64,000 nt of DNA from Saprospira grandis str. Lewin (GCF_000250635.1 NC_016940.1:2218001-2282000); one strand, 5' to 3'. Counted from the stretch's first letter, positions 24,304-33,068 are shown. Notes: generated by a model not told the origin, from the letters alone. Numbers and translations are program-made.

Positions 24304-26100
24304 ATGGCTACGACAACTAGCAAAAAAGTACTGGGTGGTGGAGAATTTCTCCTCGAGCAAATCAGCTACGAAAACATTTTTACCAAAGAAGAACGCACAG
24401 AGGAGCAGAATATGGTCCTCAATATGCTACAAGATTTCATTGATAAAGAAGTAGCACCCAATACGGCCAAAATTGAAAAACTAGACATCGAACTGACCAA
24501 AGAATTGCTCAAAAAGGCAGGCGATTTGGGCCTTCTAGGAACCTCTTTCCCTGAGGAGTACGGTGGGTTTATGCAAGATTTTTCTACCAATATGGCCATT
24601 ACTGAATATTTGGCGCATACTCGCTCTTTTTCGCTTTCTGTAGGGGCGCATACAGGTATCGGTATGCTTCCTATTCTTTATTTTGGAAATGAAGAGCAAA
24701 AAAGCAAGTACTTGCCTAGCCTAGTTGCTGGCGATAAATTTGCCGCTTACTGCCTTACGGAGCCCGATTCTGGCTCTGATGCCTTGGCCGCAAAAACGAA
24801 GGCGGTTCTCAATGAAGCAGGCACGCACTATATCCTCAACGGACAAAAAATGTGGATCACCAACGCTGGTTTTGCCGATGTCTTTGTCGTTTTTGCCAAA
24901 ATTGATGGCGAAAAGTTCACGGGCTTTATTGTAGAAAAAGCTTGGGAGGGCGTTAGCTTGGGCGCCGAGGAAATGAAGCTCGGAATTAAGGGCTCTTCTA
25001 CTCGTCAGGTGTTTTTCGAAAATGTAGAGGTGCCTGTTGAAAACGTTTTGGGCCAAATCGGAAAAGGCCACAAGATTGCCTTTAATATCTTAAATATTGG
25101 CCGTATTAAACTAGCCGCTGGCGTTTTGGGCGCTTCTAAGTCTGTAGTGAAACATGCCGTAGGCTATGCCAACGAGCGCAAGCAATTTGGCCAGTCTATC
25201 GGTAATTTTGGTGCCATTAAGCATAAATTGGGCGAGCAAGCTACCCGCATTTGGGTGACCGAAGCCGCCGTACATCGAGCCAGCAAAGCTATTGATCATG
25301 TAGAACATCAACTCCAAGCTGAAGGTAAAACCTTGGCCGAATCACTACTAGGGGCCGCCGAAGAATACGCTATCGAATGCGCTATTCTCAAGGTCCGTGG
25401 CTCTGAATGTTTGGATTATGTGGTGGATGAAGGCCTCCAAATTTATGGCGGTATGGGCTACTCTGAAGAGGCGCCTATGGCTAGCGCTTATCGCGATTCT
25501 CGAATTAACCGCATTTTTGAGGGAACCAACGAAATCAACCGCATGCTTTCGGTAGATATGCTCCTCAAAAAGGCGATGAAGGGCCAAATTGATATGATGA
25601 CACCCGCTATGGCCATCCAAAAAGAGTTGATGTCTTTTTCTTTGCAAAAAGCTGCTCCCGAAGGATTGCTAGCCGCCGAATTGCTACAGGTCCAAAATCT
25701 CAAAAAATGTTTCTTGGCCGTTTCTGGTATGACCGCTCAAGAACTCATGATGGGCCTCAAGGATGAGCAAGAAATCCTAATGAATATGGCCGATGTAATG
25801 GCCGAAATCTACTTGGCCGAATCTGCCATTTTGCGTGCGCAAAAGTTGGCTAGCCTCCGTGGAGAAGAAGCCGTGGCCGACCAAATTGCCATGAGCCGCA
25901 TTTACCTCAATGATGCCACCGAGCGCATCGCTTTCTCTGCCCGCCAAGCAGTGGCCTCTTGGGCCGATGGCGACAAAAAGAAGACCTTGATGCTCGCGAT
26001 CAAACGCTATTGTAAGCAAGAGTTTATCAATACCAAAGCGCTCCGCCGCCAAATTGCGGATAGCCTACTTGCCGCCAATGACTACTGCTACCAAGACTAG
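24304..26100 (+). CDS. Acyl-CoA dehydrogenase
   Basis: 598 residues, longer than the usual ~380-residue enzyme because of a ~160-residue C-terminal domain, as in the VLCAD/ACAD9 group. It oxidises acyl-CoA to enoyl-CoA with FAD and passes electrons to ETF. Visible motifs: YCLTEPDSGSDA and WITNAGFADVFVVFAK (FAD/substrate sites), YANERKQFGQSI, QIYGGMGY, and RIFEGTNEINRM with the catalytic glutamate at about 406. It has its own terminator and appears monocistronic. The nearest upstream control element is a SAM-I riboswitch, but two terminators lie between. Confidence 0.93.
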   Translation: MATTTSKKVLGGGEFLLEQISYENIFTKEERTEEQNMVLNMLQDFIDKEVAPNTAKIEKLDIELTKELLKKAGDLGLLGTSFPEEYGGFMQDFSTNMAITEYLAHTRSFSLSVGAHTGIGMLPILYFGNEEQKSKYLPSLVAGDKFAAYCLTEPDSGSDALAAKTKAVLNEAGTHYILNGQKMWITNAGFADVFVVFAKIDGEKFTGFIVEKAWEGVSLGAEEMKLGIKGSSTRQVFFENVEVPVENVLGQIGKGHKIAFNILNIGRIKLAAGVLGASKSVVKHAVGYANERKQFGQSIGNFGAIKHKLGEQATRIWVTEAAVHRASKAIDHVEHQLQAEGKTLAESLLGAAEEYAIECAILKVRGSECLDYVVDEGLQIYGGMGYSEEAPMASAYRDSRINRIFEGTNEINRMLSVDMLLKKAMKGQIDMMTPAMAIQKELMSFSLQKAAPEGLLAAELLQVQNLKKCFLAVSGMTAQELMMGLKDEQEILMNMADVMAEIYLAESAILRAQKLASLRGEEAVADQIAMSRIYLNDATERIAFSARQAVASWADGDKKKTLMLAIKRYCKQEFINTKALRRQIADSLLAANDYCYQD

Positions 26101-26123
26101 TTTTTAGCGCAGATATAAAAGAG

Positions 26124-26165
26124 AAAGAGCAAGATGACCTTAGGGAAATCTTGCTCTTTTTTTAT
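26124..26165 (+). terminator. Intrinsic terminator of acyl-CoA dehydrogenase
   Basis: AAAGAGCAAGAT (26124-26135) pairs with ATCTTGCTCTTT (26148-26159), followed by a T-run. Confidence 0.9.
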
Positions 26166-26170
26166 GCTGT

Positions 26171-26312
26171 TTTGGGGCCTCCGCCTCGCTACGCTCGTCG
26201 GCGCTACGTTTCGCAGCTCGCAGGTCTGCTCGGCCCTGCGGCCTGACGGCCTTGGTCTGCGGCTGCGCCGCACTGCTTCACATCGCTAGGCCACTCCCTT
26301 CGGTCGTTCTGG
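26171..26312 (-). repeat. Interspersed modular repeat, copy 8
   Basis: TTTGGGGCCTCCGCCTCGC end next to the terminator, then GGCGCTACGTTTCGCAGCTCGCAGG, the core, hairpins with CCTGACGG and TGCGGC TGC GCCGCA, CATCGCTAGGCC, and the far end CTCCCTTCGGTCGTTCTGGACC, shared with copy 7b. Confidence 0.88.
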
Positions 26313-26320
26313 ACCAAAAA

Positions 26321-26812
26321 TTATTCTTCCTCTTCTTCATTCAAAACGATCTTAATGGCCTCCCAAATGAGGTGCGACTCATAGCCTCTATATTGGGCAT
26401 ATTGGGCCAATTTTTTAGAGCGGCTATAATAATCTCCTTTATTGATGAGACGGTTTTTCTTGCGTAAGAGCTCCAGCAATTTGGGAAAATACTCCTCTTC
26501 GGGCAGTTCATTTTTGAGGGCCTTGCGGATACAATAAGCCGAAACATTTTTGGCCTTGAGCTCTCTTTGGATGCGTAGGCGGCCCCAGCTTTTTACTCTA
26601 AACTTGCCCCCGGCAAAAGCATGGGCAAAACGTTCTTCATTGAGGAAATTATCTTCGATGAGGTCGGCTACAATTTCGTCTAGCCGCTCGCCATAGACCC
26701 CTAGGTCCATTAGTTTTTTACGGACCTCTTGGTGGCAGCGCTCTTGATAGGCGCAAAAGCTTTGCAATTTGGCCAAGGCGGCCTCATAACTGATATAAGG
26801 TGGTTTAGACAT
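26321..26812 (-). CDS. recX: Regulatory protein RecX
   Basis: 163 residues, the usual size of RecX, the helical protein that binds and modulates RecA filaments. The three-helix repeat pattern is clear: YEAALAKLQSFCAYQERCHQEVRKKLMDLG, then DEIVADLIEDNFLNEERFAHAFAGGKFRVKSWGRLRIQRELKAKNVS, then a third repeat (KLAQYAQYRGYESHLIWEAIKIVL). The end is acidic (EEEEE). recA is not in the window. The gene sits between two inward-pointing interspersed repeats. Confidence 0.88.
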   Translation of the reverse strand: MSKPPYISYEAALAKLQSFCAYQERCHQEVRKKLMDLGVYGERLDEIVADLIEDNFLNEERFAHAFAGGKFRVKSWGRLRIQRELKAKNVSAYCIRKALKNELPEEEYFPKLLELLRKKNRLINKGDYYSRSKKLAQYAQYRGYESHLIWEAIKIVLNEEEEE

Positions 26813-26846
26813 AAATGGACACTAAAAGAAGCAAAAACGGCCCCAT

Positions 26847-27002
26847 GGCCGTAGGCCAAACGGCCTAGCGATGTGGAGGGGTGGCGCAGAGCGCCAGACC
26901 GAGCAAAATGAGCAGAGCGAAATTTTGCGAAGGGCCGAGCAGACCTGCGAGCCCCGAAACGTAGCGCAGCAAGGCGAAGCCGCAGCTGAGGCCCCAAAAA
27001 AA
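26847..27002 (+). repeat. Interspersed modular repeat, copy 9
   Basis: It opens with GGCCGT...ACGGCC, TAGCGATGTGGAGGGG, hairpin A TGGCGC AGA GCGCCA (26882-26896), a GAGCAAAATGAGCAGAGC hairpin B region, the core GGGCCGAGCAG...CTGCGAGC and a GAGGCCCC A-tract end beside the stop of the gene at 27009. Confidence 0.88.
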
Positions 27003-27008
27003 GGACTT

Positions 27009-27701
27009 CTAATGGCTTTCCTCCTTATGGGGAGAAATATGCAGCAGGCGCTTCATCATGGGAAAGCTGATGAAGATGGCCAGAAAAAGGACCACAAAGG
27101 TAAGGTATTGCAGGCTGGGGAAATTGACCTGAAAGATAAAAAAATCGTAGAGGCCATGGACCAAAGCCGCCAAGCCGAGGCCCTTGAGTAAGAAAAGGCT
27201 TTCTTTGCCCTTATGCAAGTGAAATTTGCCGAGGCCCACAAAATAGCCCATAATCACGGCAAAGGCCGCATGAGCGGGAACGGCGGTAAACATGCGCAAA
27301 AAAGCCACCTCATAGCCCCCTTGGGCCACATAAAGCACATTTTCGAGGGTGGCAAAACCCATACTGACCATAACAGAATAGACAATGCCATCCATGGGCT
27401 CGTCAAACTCCTTTTTGGGATAAATATAGTAACGGAGGAAGAGAAACTTGCAAAACTCCTCGCTAAAGCCCACCACCCCAACGGCAAAGGCAAAAGTTTT
27501 GAGTAAATTCTCATCGGCGATAATGCCCATATTTTGGCCCATCGTTTCGAGAAAAACGGCAGGCACCGTACTGAGCATACCAAAGAGAAAGCAGAAAATG
27601 AGGAGGTGTTTGGGTTCTGGTTCGTGCTTATCGCGCCACCAGATATAATAGCAAATAGCCAAGCCCGGCAAGACCGAGAGGGCCAAGAGATAATAATCCA
27701 T
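27009..27701 (-). CDS. PrsW-family intramembrane protease, paralogue 1
   Basis: 230 residues and about seven to eight membrane helices. PrsW-family motifs are all present: GFSEEFCKFLFLRYYIYP (EExxK), EPMDGIVY with the following GFATLENVLY (second glutamate), VPAHAAFAVIMGY (first histidine) and HGLYDFFIFQ (second histidine). PrsW of Bacillus cleaves an anti-sigma factor; the target here is unknown. The next gene upstream is a close paralogue in the same orientation, 20 bp away. Four conserved motifs intact, so it is likely active. Confidence 0.85.
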   Translation of the reverse strand: MDYYLLALSVLPGLAICYYIWWRDKHEPEPKHLLIFCFLFGMLSTVPAVFLETMGQNMGIIADENLLKTFAFAVGVVGFSEEFCKFLFLRYYIYPKKEFDEPMDGIVYSVMVSMGFATLENVLYVAQGGYEVAFLRMFTAVPAHAAFAVIMGYFVGLGKFHLHKGKESLFLLKGLGLAALVHGLYDFFIFQVNFPSLQYLTFVVLFLAIFISFPMMKRLLHISPHKEESH

Positions 27702-27721
27702 GCAAAAAAGTTTGGAAAGGA

Positions 27722-28453
27722 CTAAAGTTCAATAAATGGGGGAGGGCCTTTTTCTGTTCTTCTTTTATAATGTCGATGGGCGCGAATCATGAAGGCGCCC
27801 AAGAGTAGGGAAATGGCCAAGGTTATCTCGGTAAATATAGTTAAAACTTTAGATAATTTCTGAAAAATGAAGAAGTCGTATAGGCCATGCAGGATAATGG
27901 GGAAAAGCAGGGCTAGTAATAAAAAAAGGACCTCTTTTTTGGCCTTAAAGCGGGCCAGGCCCATAAAATAGCCCATCACGATCCCAAAGGCGGCATGAGC
28001 GGGCAGGGCGGTAAACATACGGCGGTAGGCTAGGGAATAGGCCTGATCTAGATCATCTAGGCGGATGACCAGATAGAGAAAATTTTCGGCAGCGGCAAAA
28101 CCCAAACCGATGCAGCCAGCGTATACAATACCATCGAGGGGGACGGCAAACTCTTTTTTGGGATAGAGATAATAGCGTAAGAAAATATACTTTAGGGTTT
28201 CTTCGCTAAAGGCTACGATAAGAAAAGAAAAGGTAAAGCTGGTCCAGAGATCGCCCTGCAACAGCATACCCAAATCATAAATGCCAAACTCCTCCATTTT
28301 GATGGCGGGATAGGTACTGATCATGCCAAAAAGACTAGCAATAAGCATAAGAGAGACCGGGGGCGGAGCCTTATAGCTGAGCCCGTAGAGCAAAAAAATC
28401 AGGAGGAGGCTAGGCAAAATGGCTAGGCTCGAGAGTAAAAGGAGATCTAGCAT
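27722..28453 (-). CDS. PrsW-family intramembrane protease, paralogue 2
   Basis: 243 residues from the ATG at 28453, which lies 4 bp after the HIT gene stop; an upstream in-frame ATG would run into the HIT gene. The same motifs as its neighbour appear: AFSEETLKYIFLRYYLYP, VPLDGIVY and GFAAAENFLY, LPAHAAFGIVMGYF, LHGLYDFFIFQ. The two differ mainly in the N-terminal helices and the loop after the second motif (VIRLDDLDQAYSLAYRR). Probably an operon HIT - PrsW2 - PrsW1 after tandem duplication. Confidence 0.85.
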   Translation of the reverse strand: MLDLLLLSSLAILPSLLLIFLLYGLSYKAPPPVSLMLIASLFGMISTYPAIKMEEFGIYDLGMLLQGDLWTSFTFSFLIVAFSEETLKYIFLRYYLYPKKEFAVPLDGIVYAGCIGLGFAAAENFLYLVIRLDDLDQAYSLAYRRMFTALPAHAAFGIVMGYFMGLARFKAKKEVLFLLLALLFPIILHGLYDFFIFQKLSKVLTIFTEITLAISLLLGAFMIRAHRHYKRRTEKGPPPFIEL

Positions 28454-28457
28454 CTTG

Positions 28458-28859
28458 CTAGTGTTCGGCAAAAGCGAGCTGAATCTTTTGGGCCAAATTG
28501 GCAAATTCTTCTGGGCTGAGCTGCACTCTTTCTTTAGTAAAATTGATAGAGCCTAATCCTTGGAGTGGAATCAGGTGAATATGCACATGAGGCACCTCAA
28601 GGCCAACCACTGCCATACCAATGCGCTTGCAAGGGACCACCTTCTCCATGGCCAAGGCCACTTTTTTGGCAAAGAGGTGAAGCTGGGCAAGTTCCTCATC
28701 TTCCAAATCAAAAATATAATCTACCTCTTTTTTGGGAATCACTAGGGCATGCCCTTTTTCTACCGGAGAGATATCGAGAAAAGCGAGAAAGTCGGCGGTT
28801 TCGGCCAATTTATAGGCTGGAATTTCGCCAGCGATAATTTTGCTGAAAATACTAGGCAT
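28458..28859 (-). CDS. HIT-family nucleotide hydrolase/transferase
   Basis: 133 residues, typical of the HINT/PKCI branch. The catalytic triad motif HVHIHLIP is at about 91-98, and the N-terminal FSKIIAGEIPAYKL and GHALVIPKKEVDYIFDL are characteristic. These enzymes hydrolyse AMP-amine or acyl-AMP adducts. It is first in a run with the two PrsW-family genes. No special regulation is visible. Confidence 0.92.
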   Translation of the reverse strand: MPSIFSKIIAGEIPAYKLAETADFLAFLDISPVEKGHALVIPKKEVDYIFDLEDEELAQLHLFAKKVALAMEKVVPCKRIGMAVVGLEVPHVHIHLIPLQGLGSINFTKERVQLSPEEFANLAQKIQLAFAEH

Positions 28860-29058
28860 AATACTATTTTTTTAGGTCCAGAAAGGTACCGCTTTTTAAG
28901 GAAATGGAATAACTTGAGAGCGAGTCTTGTCATTAGTTTAAAAAAGACTATCTTTAGATAAGACTCATCCCATGCATCCCTTTGTTTATTTTTCTATAGT
29001 GACCTATCCCATCAATAGTACTCTCTACAGAAACCAATATTACTAGAACATTGATTTT

Positions 29059-29778
29059 ATGGGAAATCTTTACCAGCTATTATATTTTAGCATTGCTTTG
29101 TTTATTGCTTCAACTTCGCTCAGTGCCCAAGACCAGTACTACCAAAACGCTTTACAACTCGTAGCTAGACAAAACGAAGCAGCCGAGCAGGCCGAATTAC
29201 CTTTGGCCGAGGTGGCTGAACTGGCCATATCTTTAGAAACGCTTAGCCAATCGGGGCATGAAGCCTTTTTGTTTATCAACGAACTAAATATTCGAGCACA
29301 GCAGAGCGCCAACTGTTATAGTTTTAGCCTGTATGTAGACCCTAGTCTGTCTGATTTGCAGGAGCTCAGAAATAGCAACAATTTGCAAAGGGGGCCCTTG
29401 CGTCTTTTGCTAGATACCTATGAGCTGACGATAAAATCTTGGAAAGAAGAAGAGGGGCTTTTGCAGTTGAATTTAGAAAGTCCTCGACCCAAAAATATAG
29501 CCTATATTGCCCGTAAGTTTTCTGAACAAGACAATGTCTTTTTGGTCGAAATCCCTAGCCTAGCCCAAAAAGGCCCCGATATCTATAGCAAAAAAATATA
29601 TGGGGGCTGGCTGATTTCTTATGTTTATCCCTACTATGATGAACAGGGCCAAGAAAGCACCGTAGAATGGCAGTTTGGCTGCAACGGACAGGGCGAATGG
29701 AGCTATTTGGGCCAGTATGGAGCCTTGCCCAAAAACTTTGAGCAGAAAGCTCAGATTATTGCTCCAAATAATAACTAA
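29059..29778 (+). CDS. Secreted protein of unknown function
   Basis: 239 residues. A signal peptide (LYQLLYFSIALFIASTSLSA, then QDQ) is followed by a helical region and then strands (CYSFSLYVDPSLSDL, GPLRLLLDTYELTIKSW, NIAYIARKFSEQDNVFLVEIP). The C-terminus has aromatic-rich strands (GGWLISYVYPYYDE, VEWQFGCNGQGEWSYLGQYG). No known domain was recognised and no sorting domain is present. It stands alone and ends at a terminator-like hairpin. Confidence 0.65.
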   Translation: MGNLYQLLYFSIALFIASTSLSAQDQYYQNALQLVARQNEAAEQAELPLAEVAELAISLETLSQSGHEAFLFINELNIRAQQSANCYSFSLYVDPSLSDLQELRNSNNLQRGPLRLLLDTYELTIKSWKEEEGLLQLNLESPRPKNIAYIARKFSEQDNVFLVEIPSLAQKGPDIYSKKIYGGWLISYVYPYYDEQGQESTVEWQFGCNGQGEWSYLGQYGALPKNFEQKAQIIAPNNN

Positions 29779-29788
29779 AGAAACCTTT

Positions 29789-29817
29789 AAGGCGGCCCAA
29801 AAGGCGGCCTTTTTTTT
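29789..29817 (+). terminator. Probable terminator
   Basis: AAGGCGGCC and GGCGGCCTT form a hairpin with one mismatch, followed by eight T's. Confidence 0.65.
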
Positions 29818-30078
29818 GCTGAAGGCCACAAAAGTCTAAACAAATTTGTACTTTTGAATGATTTTTAGCTAGCTAAAATAAGCCCAGCCCTTTTGCTCGG
29901 GCCTCTAGTTTTTAGGCTTGAAAAAGCCCGTTTTTTGCCGCTCTACAAAGCCGGCCGCTAGCAAAAAAAATAGCTACGCCTTTTGGCAATATAGGCCCCT
30001 AAGCTCTTGCCAAAAAAGGAAGTAGCCCATCTTTCTCAACAATAAAGAGGGCCCCGCCCTCTAGCTATATACATATTT
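29818..30078 (+). promoter_or_regulatory. Leader region of the ricT-gldH operon
   Basis: A full TAnnTTTG match (TACTTTTG) lies at 29849-29856, about 220 nt before the first gene. The leader contains several GGCC-rich short hairpins; one, AGAGGGC CCC GCCCTCT (30046-30062), ends 16 nt before the start codon and could affect initiation. No gene is visible. Confidence 0.4.
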
Positions 30079-31380
30079 ATGGGATGTTCGAATTGTTCCA
30101 GTACTGGCGGTTGTAGCAGTACTGGTTGTGGAGATAACGGAAACTGTAACAGCGGAGGCTGTAATAAACTCAATACCTTTGATTGGCTCGCAAATATGGA
30201 AATGCCCGATATGGCCCAACTCGATGTGGTCGAGCTCTCTTTCAAAGATAATATGCGAAAGGCGTTTTATCGCCTGCCCCCTTATCTGCAAATCCATACC
30301 GGCGACCTAGTGGCCGTAGAAAGCAAATCTGGCGGCTACGATATTGGCCGAGTGAGCCTAATGGGCGAATTGGTCCGCCTGCAAATGAAAAAGAAAAGGG
30401 TAAAACCTAACGCTATTCTCCCCAATGTGCTCCGTACCGCCAATGAAAGAGATCTGGAACGCCTAGCCGAGGCTAGAGCTGCCGAACAAGAAACAATGGT
30501 CCGCGCCAGAGTCTTGGCCCGAGAACTCCAACTCGATATGAAAATTGGCGCCGTAGAGTATCAAGGCGACCGCCGAAAAGCTACTTTCTATTATACCGCC
30601 GACGGCCGAGTGGATTTTCGCGAACTGATCCGCATCTTCGCCCGAGAGTTCCGAGTGAAAATCGAAATGCGCCAAATCGGCGCCCGACAAGAGTCTGCCC
30701 TAATCGGTGGCCTAGGCCCCTGTGGCCGAGAACTTTGCTGCTCTACCTGGCTGACCGATTTTAAATCCGTCTCTACAACAGCCGCACGCTACCAGAATTT
30801 AGCCATCAATCAGTCTAAACTCTCCGGACAATGTGGCCGCCTCAAATGTTGCCTCAATTTTGAGCTCAATACTTACCTCGATGCACTCAAAACTTTTCCT
30901 AAACATATCCATCGCCTAGAAACAGAAAAAGGAAGCGCTCAACTCCTTAAAACGGATATCTTTAAACGGATTATGTACTTTGCCTACCAAAAAGAATTTG
31001 GGGGTATGGAGGTCTTTCCGCTCTCTGTAGAACGTGTGCAGGAAATTGCCGCCCAAAATAAAAAAGGCCAAAAACCTTATCACCTCTCCGAGTTTATTGT
31101 GGACAATAAAACAAGCCACCACTTTAATAAGGAAACTGGCCCCGACGATTTTGTCGATGGCTCCGGTAGCCTAGAACTTAGCGAACTCAAAGAAGATAGA
31201 AAAAGAAATAACCGCAAACGAAAACGCAAACGAAAACCCAAAAATCCAACAAAACAAGGCCCTAAAGGCCCTCAACCAACAGAGAATAAAACGAAGCCTA
31301 GTCGCTCTAAAAGCAATCGTAAAAAACGCCCCCGAAACTCGCAAAATAATAAAGCGAAGCATGATGCTAACAAAAAATAA
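30079..31380 (+). CDS. PSP1/RicT-like protein with Cys-rich N-terminus
   Basis: 433 residues. The first ~30 residues are a Cys/Gly-rich segment (nine Cys in GCSNCSSTGGCSSTGCGDNG and what follows). The PSP1 domain (about 50-290) has the hallmark cysteine clusters GGLGPCGRELCCSTW and SGQCGRLKCCLNFE, which in the Bacillus relative RicT (YaaT) bind iron-sulphur clusters in the RicA/F/T complex. The last ~75 residues are extremely basic (RKRNNRKRKRKRKP...). gldH starts 20 bp before its stop. A ricT-like gene next to gldH is an arrangement I recall from other Bacteroidota. Confidence 0.82.
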   Translation: MGCSNCSSTGGCSSTGCGDNGNCNSGGCNKLNTFDWLANMEMPDMAQLDVVELSFKDNMRKAFYRLPPYLQIHTGDLVAVESKSGGYDIGRVSLMGELVRLQMKKKRVKPNAILPNVLRTANERDLERLAEARAAEQETMVRARVLARELQLDMKIGAVEYQGDRRKATFYYTADGRVDFRELIRIFAREFRVKIEMRQIGARQESALIGGLGPCGRELCCSTWLTDFKSVSTTAARYQNLAINQSKLSGQCGRLKCCLNFELNTYLDALKTFPKHIHRLETEKGSAQLLKTDIFKRIMYFAYQKEFGGMEVFPLSVERVQEIAAQNKKGQKPYHLSEFIVDNKTSHHFNKETGPDDFVDGSGSLELSELKEDRKRNNRKRKRKRKPKNPTKQGPKGPQPTENKTKPSRSKSNRKKRPRNSQNNKAKHDANKK

Positions 31381-31852
31381 ATGGCTCCCTTTTATGTTGT
31401 TGCCACTCTTGGCCCTATTTACTAGCTGCCAAGATTATCTCTATGAAGAAGAACAAGCTATCCCTGAAGCTATCTGGACCTATGCCGATGCCCTGCAGTT
31501 TACGCTACCCATTTCAGATACTACAGTAGCCTATAATCTCTATCTAGAGATTAAACATAGACAAGACTATGAGTTTGAAAATGTCTATAGCCTCCTAAAG
31601 GTCAAAATGCCCGATGGAGAACTCAATGAACGACAGGTCTCTCTCGAACTCGCTAGCCCAAAAGGAAAATGGGAGGGCGAATGCCAAGGCGAGTTCTGCC
31701 AACGACGCCTTATCTTTATGCCCAATATTAAGTTTAATCAACTGGGCAACTATAAAATTGAGTTCCAACAGTATAGCCGCCAAGATTCTCTGCCCGGCAT
31801 CGCTAGCCTGAAACTCCTTCTAGAAACCGCAAAAGCTGCTCCCGAATCCTAA
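31361..31852 (+). CDS. gldH: Gliding-motility lipoprotein GldH
   Basis: 163 residues, the normal GldH length. Lipoprotein signal: KWLPFMLLPLLALFTSC with Cys23, then QDYLYEEEQAIPEAIW. GldH-type features follow: W-x-Y-A-D-x-L-x-F strand, YNLYLEIKHRQDYEFENVY, a strand with ELASPKGKWEGE, and GNYKIEFQQYSRQDSLPGI near the end. GldH is an envelope lipoprotein required for gliding in Flavobacterium; its exact role is unresolved. It overlaps the ricT-like gene by 20 bp and precedes the M28 gene by 3 bp, so it is translationally coupled in an operon. Confidence 0.82.
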   Translation: MMLTKNKWLPFMLLPLLALFTSCQDYLYEEEQAIPEAIWTYADALQFTLPISDTTVAYNLYLEIKHRQDYEFENVYSLLKVKMPDGELNERQVSLELASPKGKWEGECQGEFCQRRLIFMPNIKFNQLGNYKIEFQQYSRQDSLPGIASLKLLLETAKAAPES

Positions 31853-31855
31853 ATT

Positions 31856-32854
31856 ATGATGCGCCAATTCGCTACCGCTTTTTTCGCCCTTAGCCTGCTT
31901 TGGGCCTGTAAAAATGATGCCCCAAAACCCCAACCTACTCCAACTCCCGAACCAGAGGAAAAACTGGCCCAAGCCCCTACCTTTATCGCCGATTCTGCCT
32001 ACGCTTTCGTTAAGGCTCAACTGGCGTTTGGCCCCAGAGTTCCCGAAACCCAAGGCCATGAGGATTGTGCCAATTGGCTGATCCAAAAGTTTGAATCCTA
32101 CGGAACAAAGGCCCATATCCAAACCGCCGAAATGAATAATGGCCAAGGCAAAACTTACCCCATCAAAAATATTGTGGCCCAAATTAACCCCCAGGCCAAA
32201 ACACGCATCCTGCTCGCTGCGCACTGGGATACCCGCGCTATGGCCGACCGCGATAGCGAACGCCAATCAGAACCTATTCCCGGCGCAGATGATGGCGCTA
32301 GCGGAGTAGCCGTTCTACTCGAAATTAGCCGCCAAATCCAAAAACAAGAACTCCAAAATGTAGGGGTAGATATTGTCCTTTTTGATGTGGAGGACCAGGG
32401 CCTCTCTGGCGATGCCTATGACCGCAGCTCTTGGTGCCTAGGCGCCCAACACTGGAGCCGAAACCCACATACTCCCGACTATAAGGCGAAGTTTGGTATC
32501 CTGCTCGATATGGTCGGCGCCCGCGCCGCCCGCTTCCCCAAAGAAGGGGTCTCGCTCAAACATGCCGCTTTTTATGTGGATGAGGTCTGGCAAACAGCCT
32601 GGAAGTTAGGCTATAACGACTTTTTTGTAGACGAAACGCACGGCCAATTGGTCGATGATCACCTTTTTGTGAATGAAATTCGCAAAATCCCCATGCTCGA
32701 TATTATCAATTTACCCAAGGGCAGCCCCACCGGCTTCGGCCCCTATTGGCATACCCACCAAGATGATATCGATATCATTAGCCCAACGACCCTCAAAGCA
32801 GTGGGCCAAACGGTTTTGCAAGTAATTTATCAATACGAAGAAAGAGGAAAGTAA
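31856..32854 (+). CDS. M28-family glutaminyl cyclase-like lipoprotein
   Basis: 332 residues. A lipoprotein signal ends at LLWAC (Cys18), followed by a Pro/Thr/Glu linker. The fold is the M28 zinc aminopeptidase/glutaminyl cyclase type: LLAAHWDTR, GADDGASGVAVLLE, VLFDVEDQG, WCLGAQHWS, LLDMVGARAARF and a final YWHTHQDD. The WCLGAQ and LDMVGA phrases fit glutaminyl-peptide cyclotransferases, which form N-terminal pyroglutamate. Many T9SS cargo and lipoproteins begin with Gln after cleavage, so such an enzyme would have substrates; that link is inference. It follows gldH by 3 bp. Confidence 0.82.
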   Translation: MMRQFATAFFALSLLWACKNDAPKPQPTPTPEPEEKLAQAPTFIADSAYAFVKAQLAFGPRVPETQGHEDCANWLIQKFESYGTKAHIQTAEMNNGQGKTYPIKNIVAQINPQAKTRILLAAHWDTRAMADRDSERQSEPIPGADDGASGVAVLLEISRQIQKQELQNVGVDIVLFDVEDQGLSGDAYDRSSWCLGAQHWSRNPHTPDYKAKFGILLDMVGARAARFPKEGVSLKHAAFYVDEVWQTAWKLGYNDFFVDETHGQLVDDHLFVNEIRKIPMLDIINLPKGSPTGFGPYWHTHQDDIDIISPTTLKAVGQTVLQVIYQYEERGK

Positions 32855-32860
32855 TTAAAG

Positions 32861-33030
32861 GTTTGGGGCCTCAGCTGCGCTGCGCTTGCTGCGCTACGCT
32901 TTGGGGCTCGCAGTTCTGCTCGGCCCTGCGCGGGCTTCGCCCGCTGGGTCTGGCCCTTCGGGCCACCCCGCCGCATCGCTAGGCCAGTCGCTTCGCTCCT
33001 CTGCGGCGGCTTCGCCGCCTGCTATACGCA
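32861..33030 (-). repeat. Interspersed modular repeat, copy 10
   Basis: TTTGGGGCCTCAGC end just after the M28 stop, a CTGCGCTACGC part, core, GGCCC TTC GGGCC hairpin, CATCGCTAGGCC, CGCTTCGCTCC and a GGCGGC TTC GCCGCC hairpin. Confidence 0.88.
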
Positions 33031-33032
33031 AA

Positions 33033-33065
33033 ACGGGCTGGTCCAACAAAAAAGGACCAGCCCGT
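33033..33065 (+). other. 12-bp perfect hairpin just before tadA
   Basis: ACGGGCTGGTCC (33033-33044) pairs with 33054-33065 across a 9-nt A-rich loop. No T-run follows. It ends 3 nt before the first possible tadA start, so it would mask that initiation site; it may be a terminator relic or translational control. Confidence 0.6.
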
Positions 33066-33068
33066 CTA

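Noticed and set aside
32886-33068. N-terminal extension of tadA
   Set aside because: The 61 extra codons are read from the interspersed repeat and a hairpin, with no similarity to TadA; the family starts near 33069-33081.
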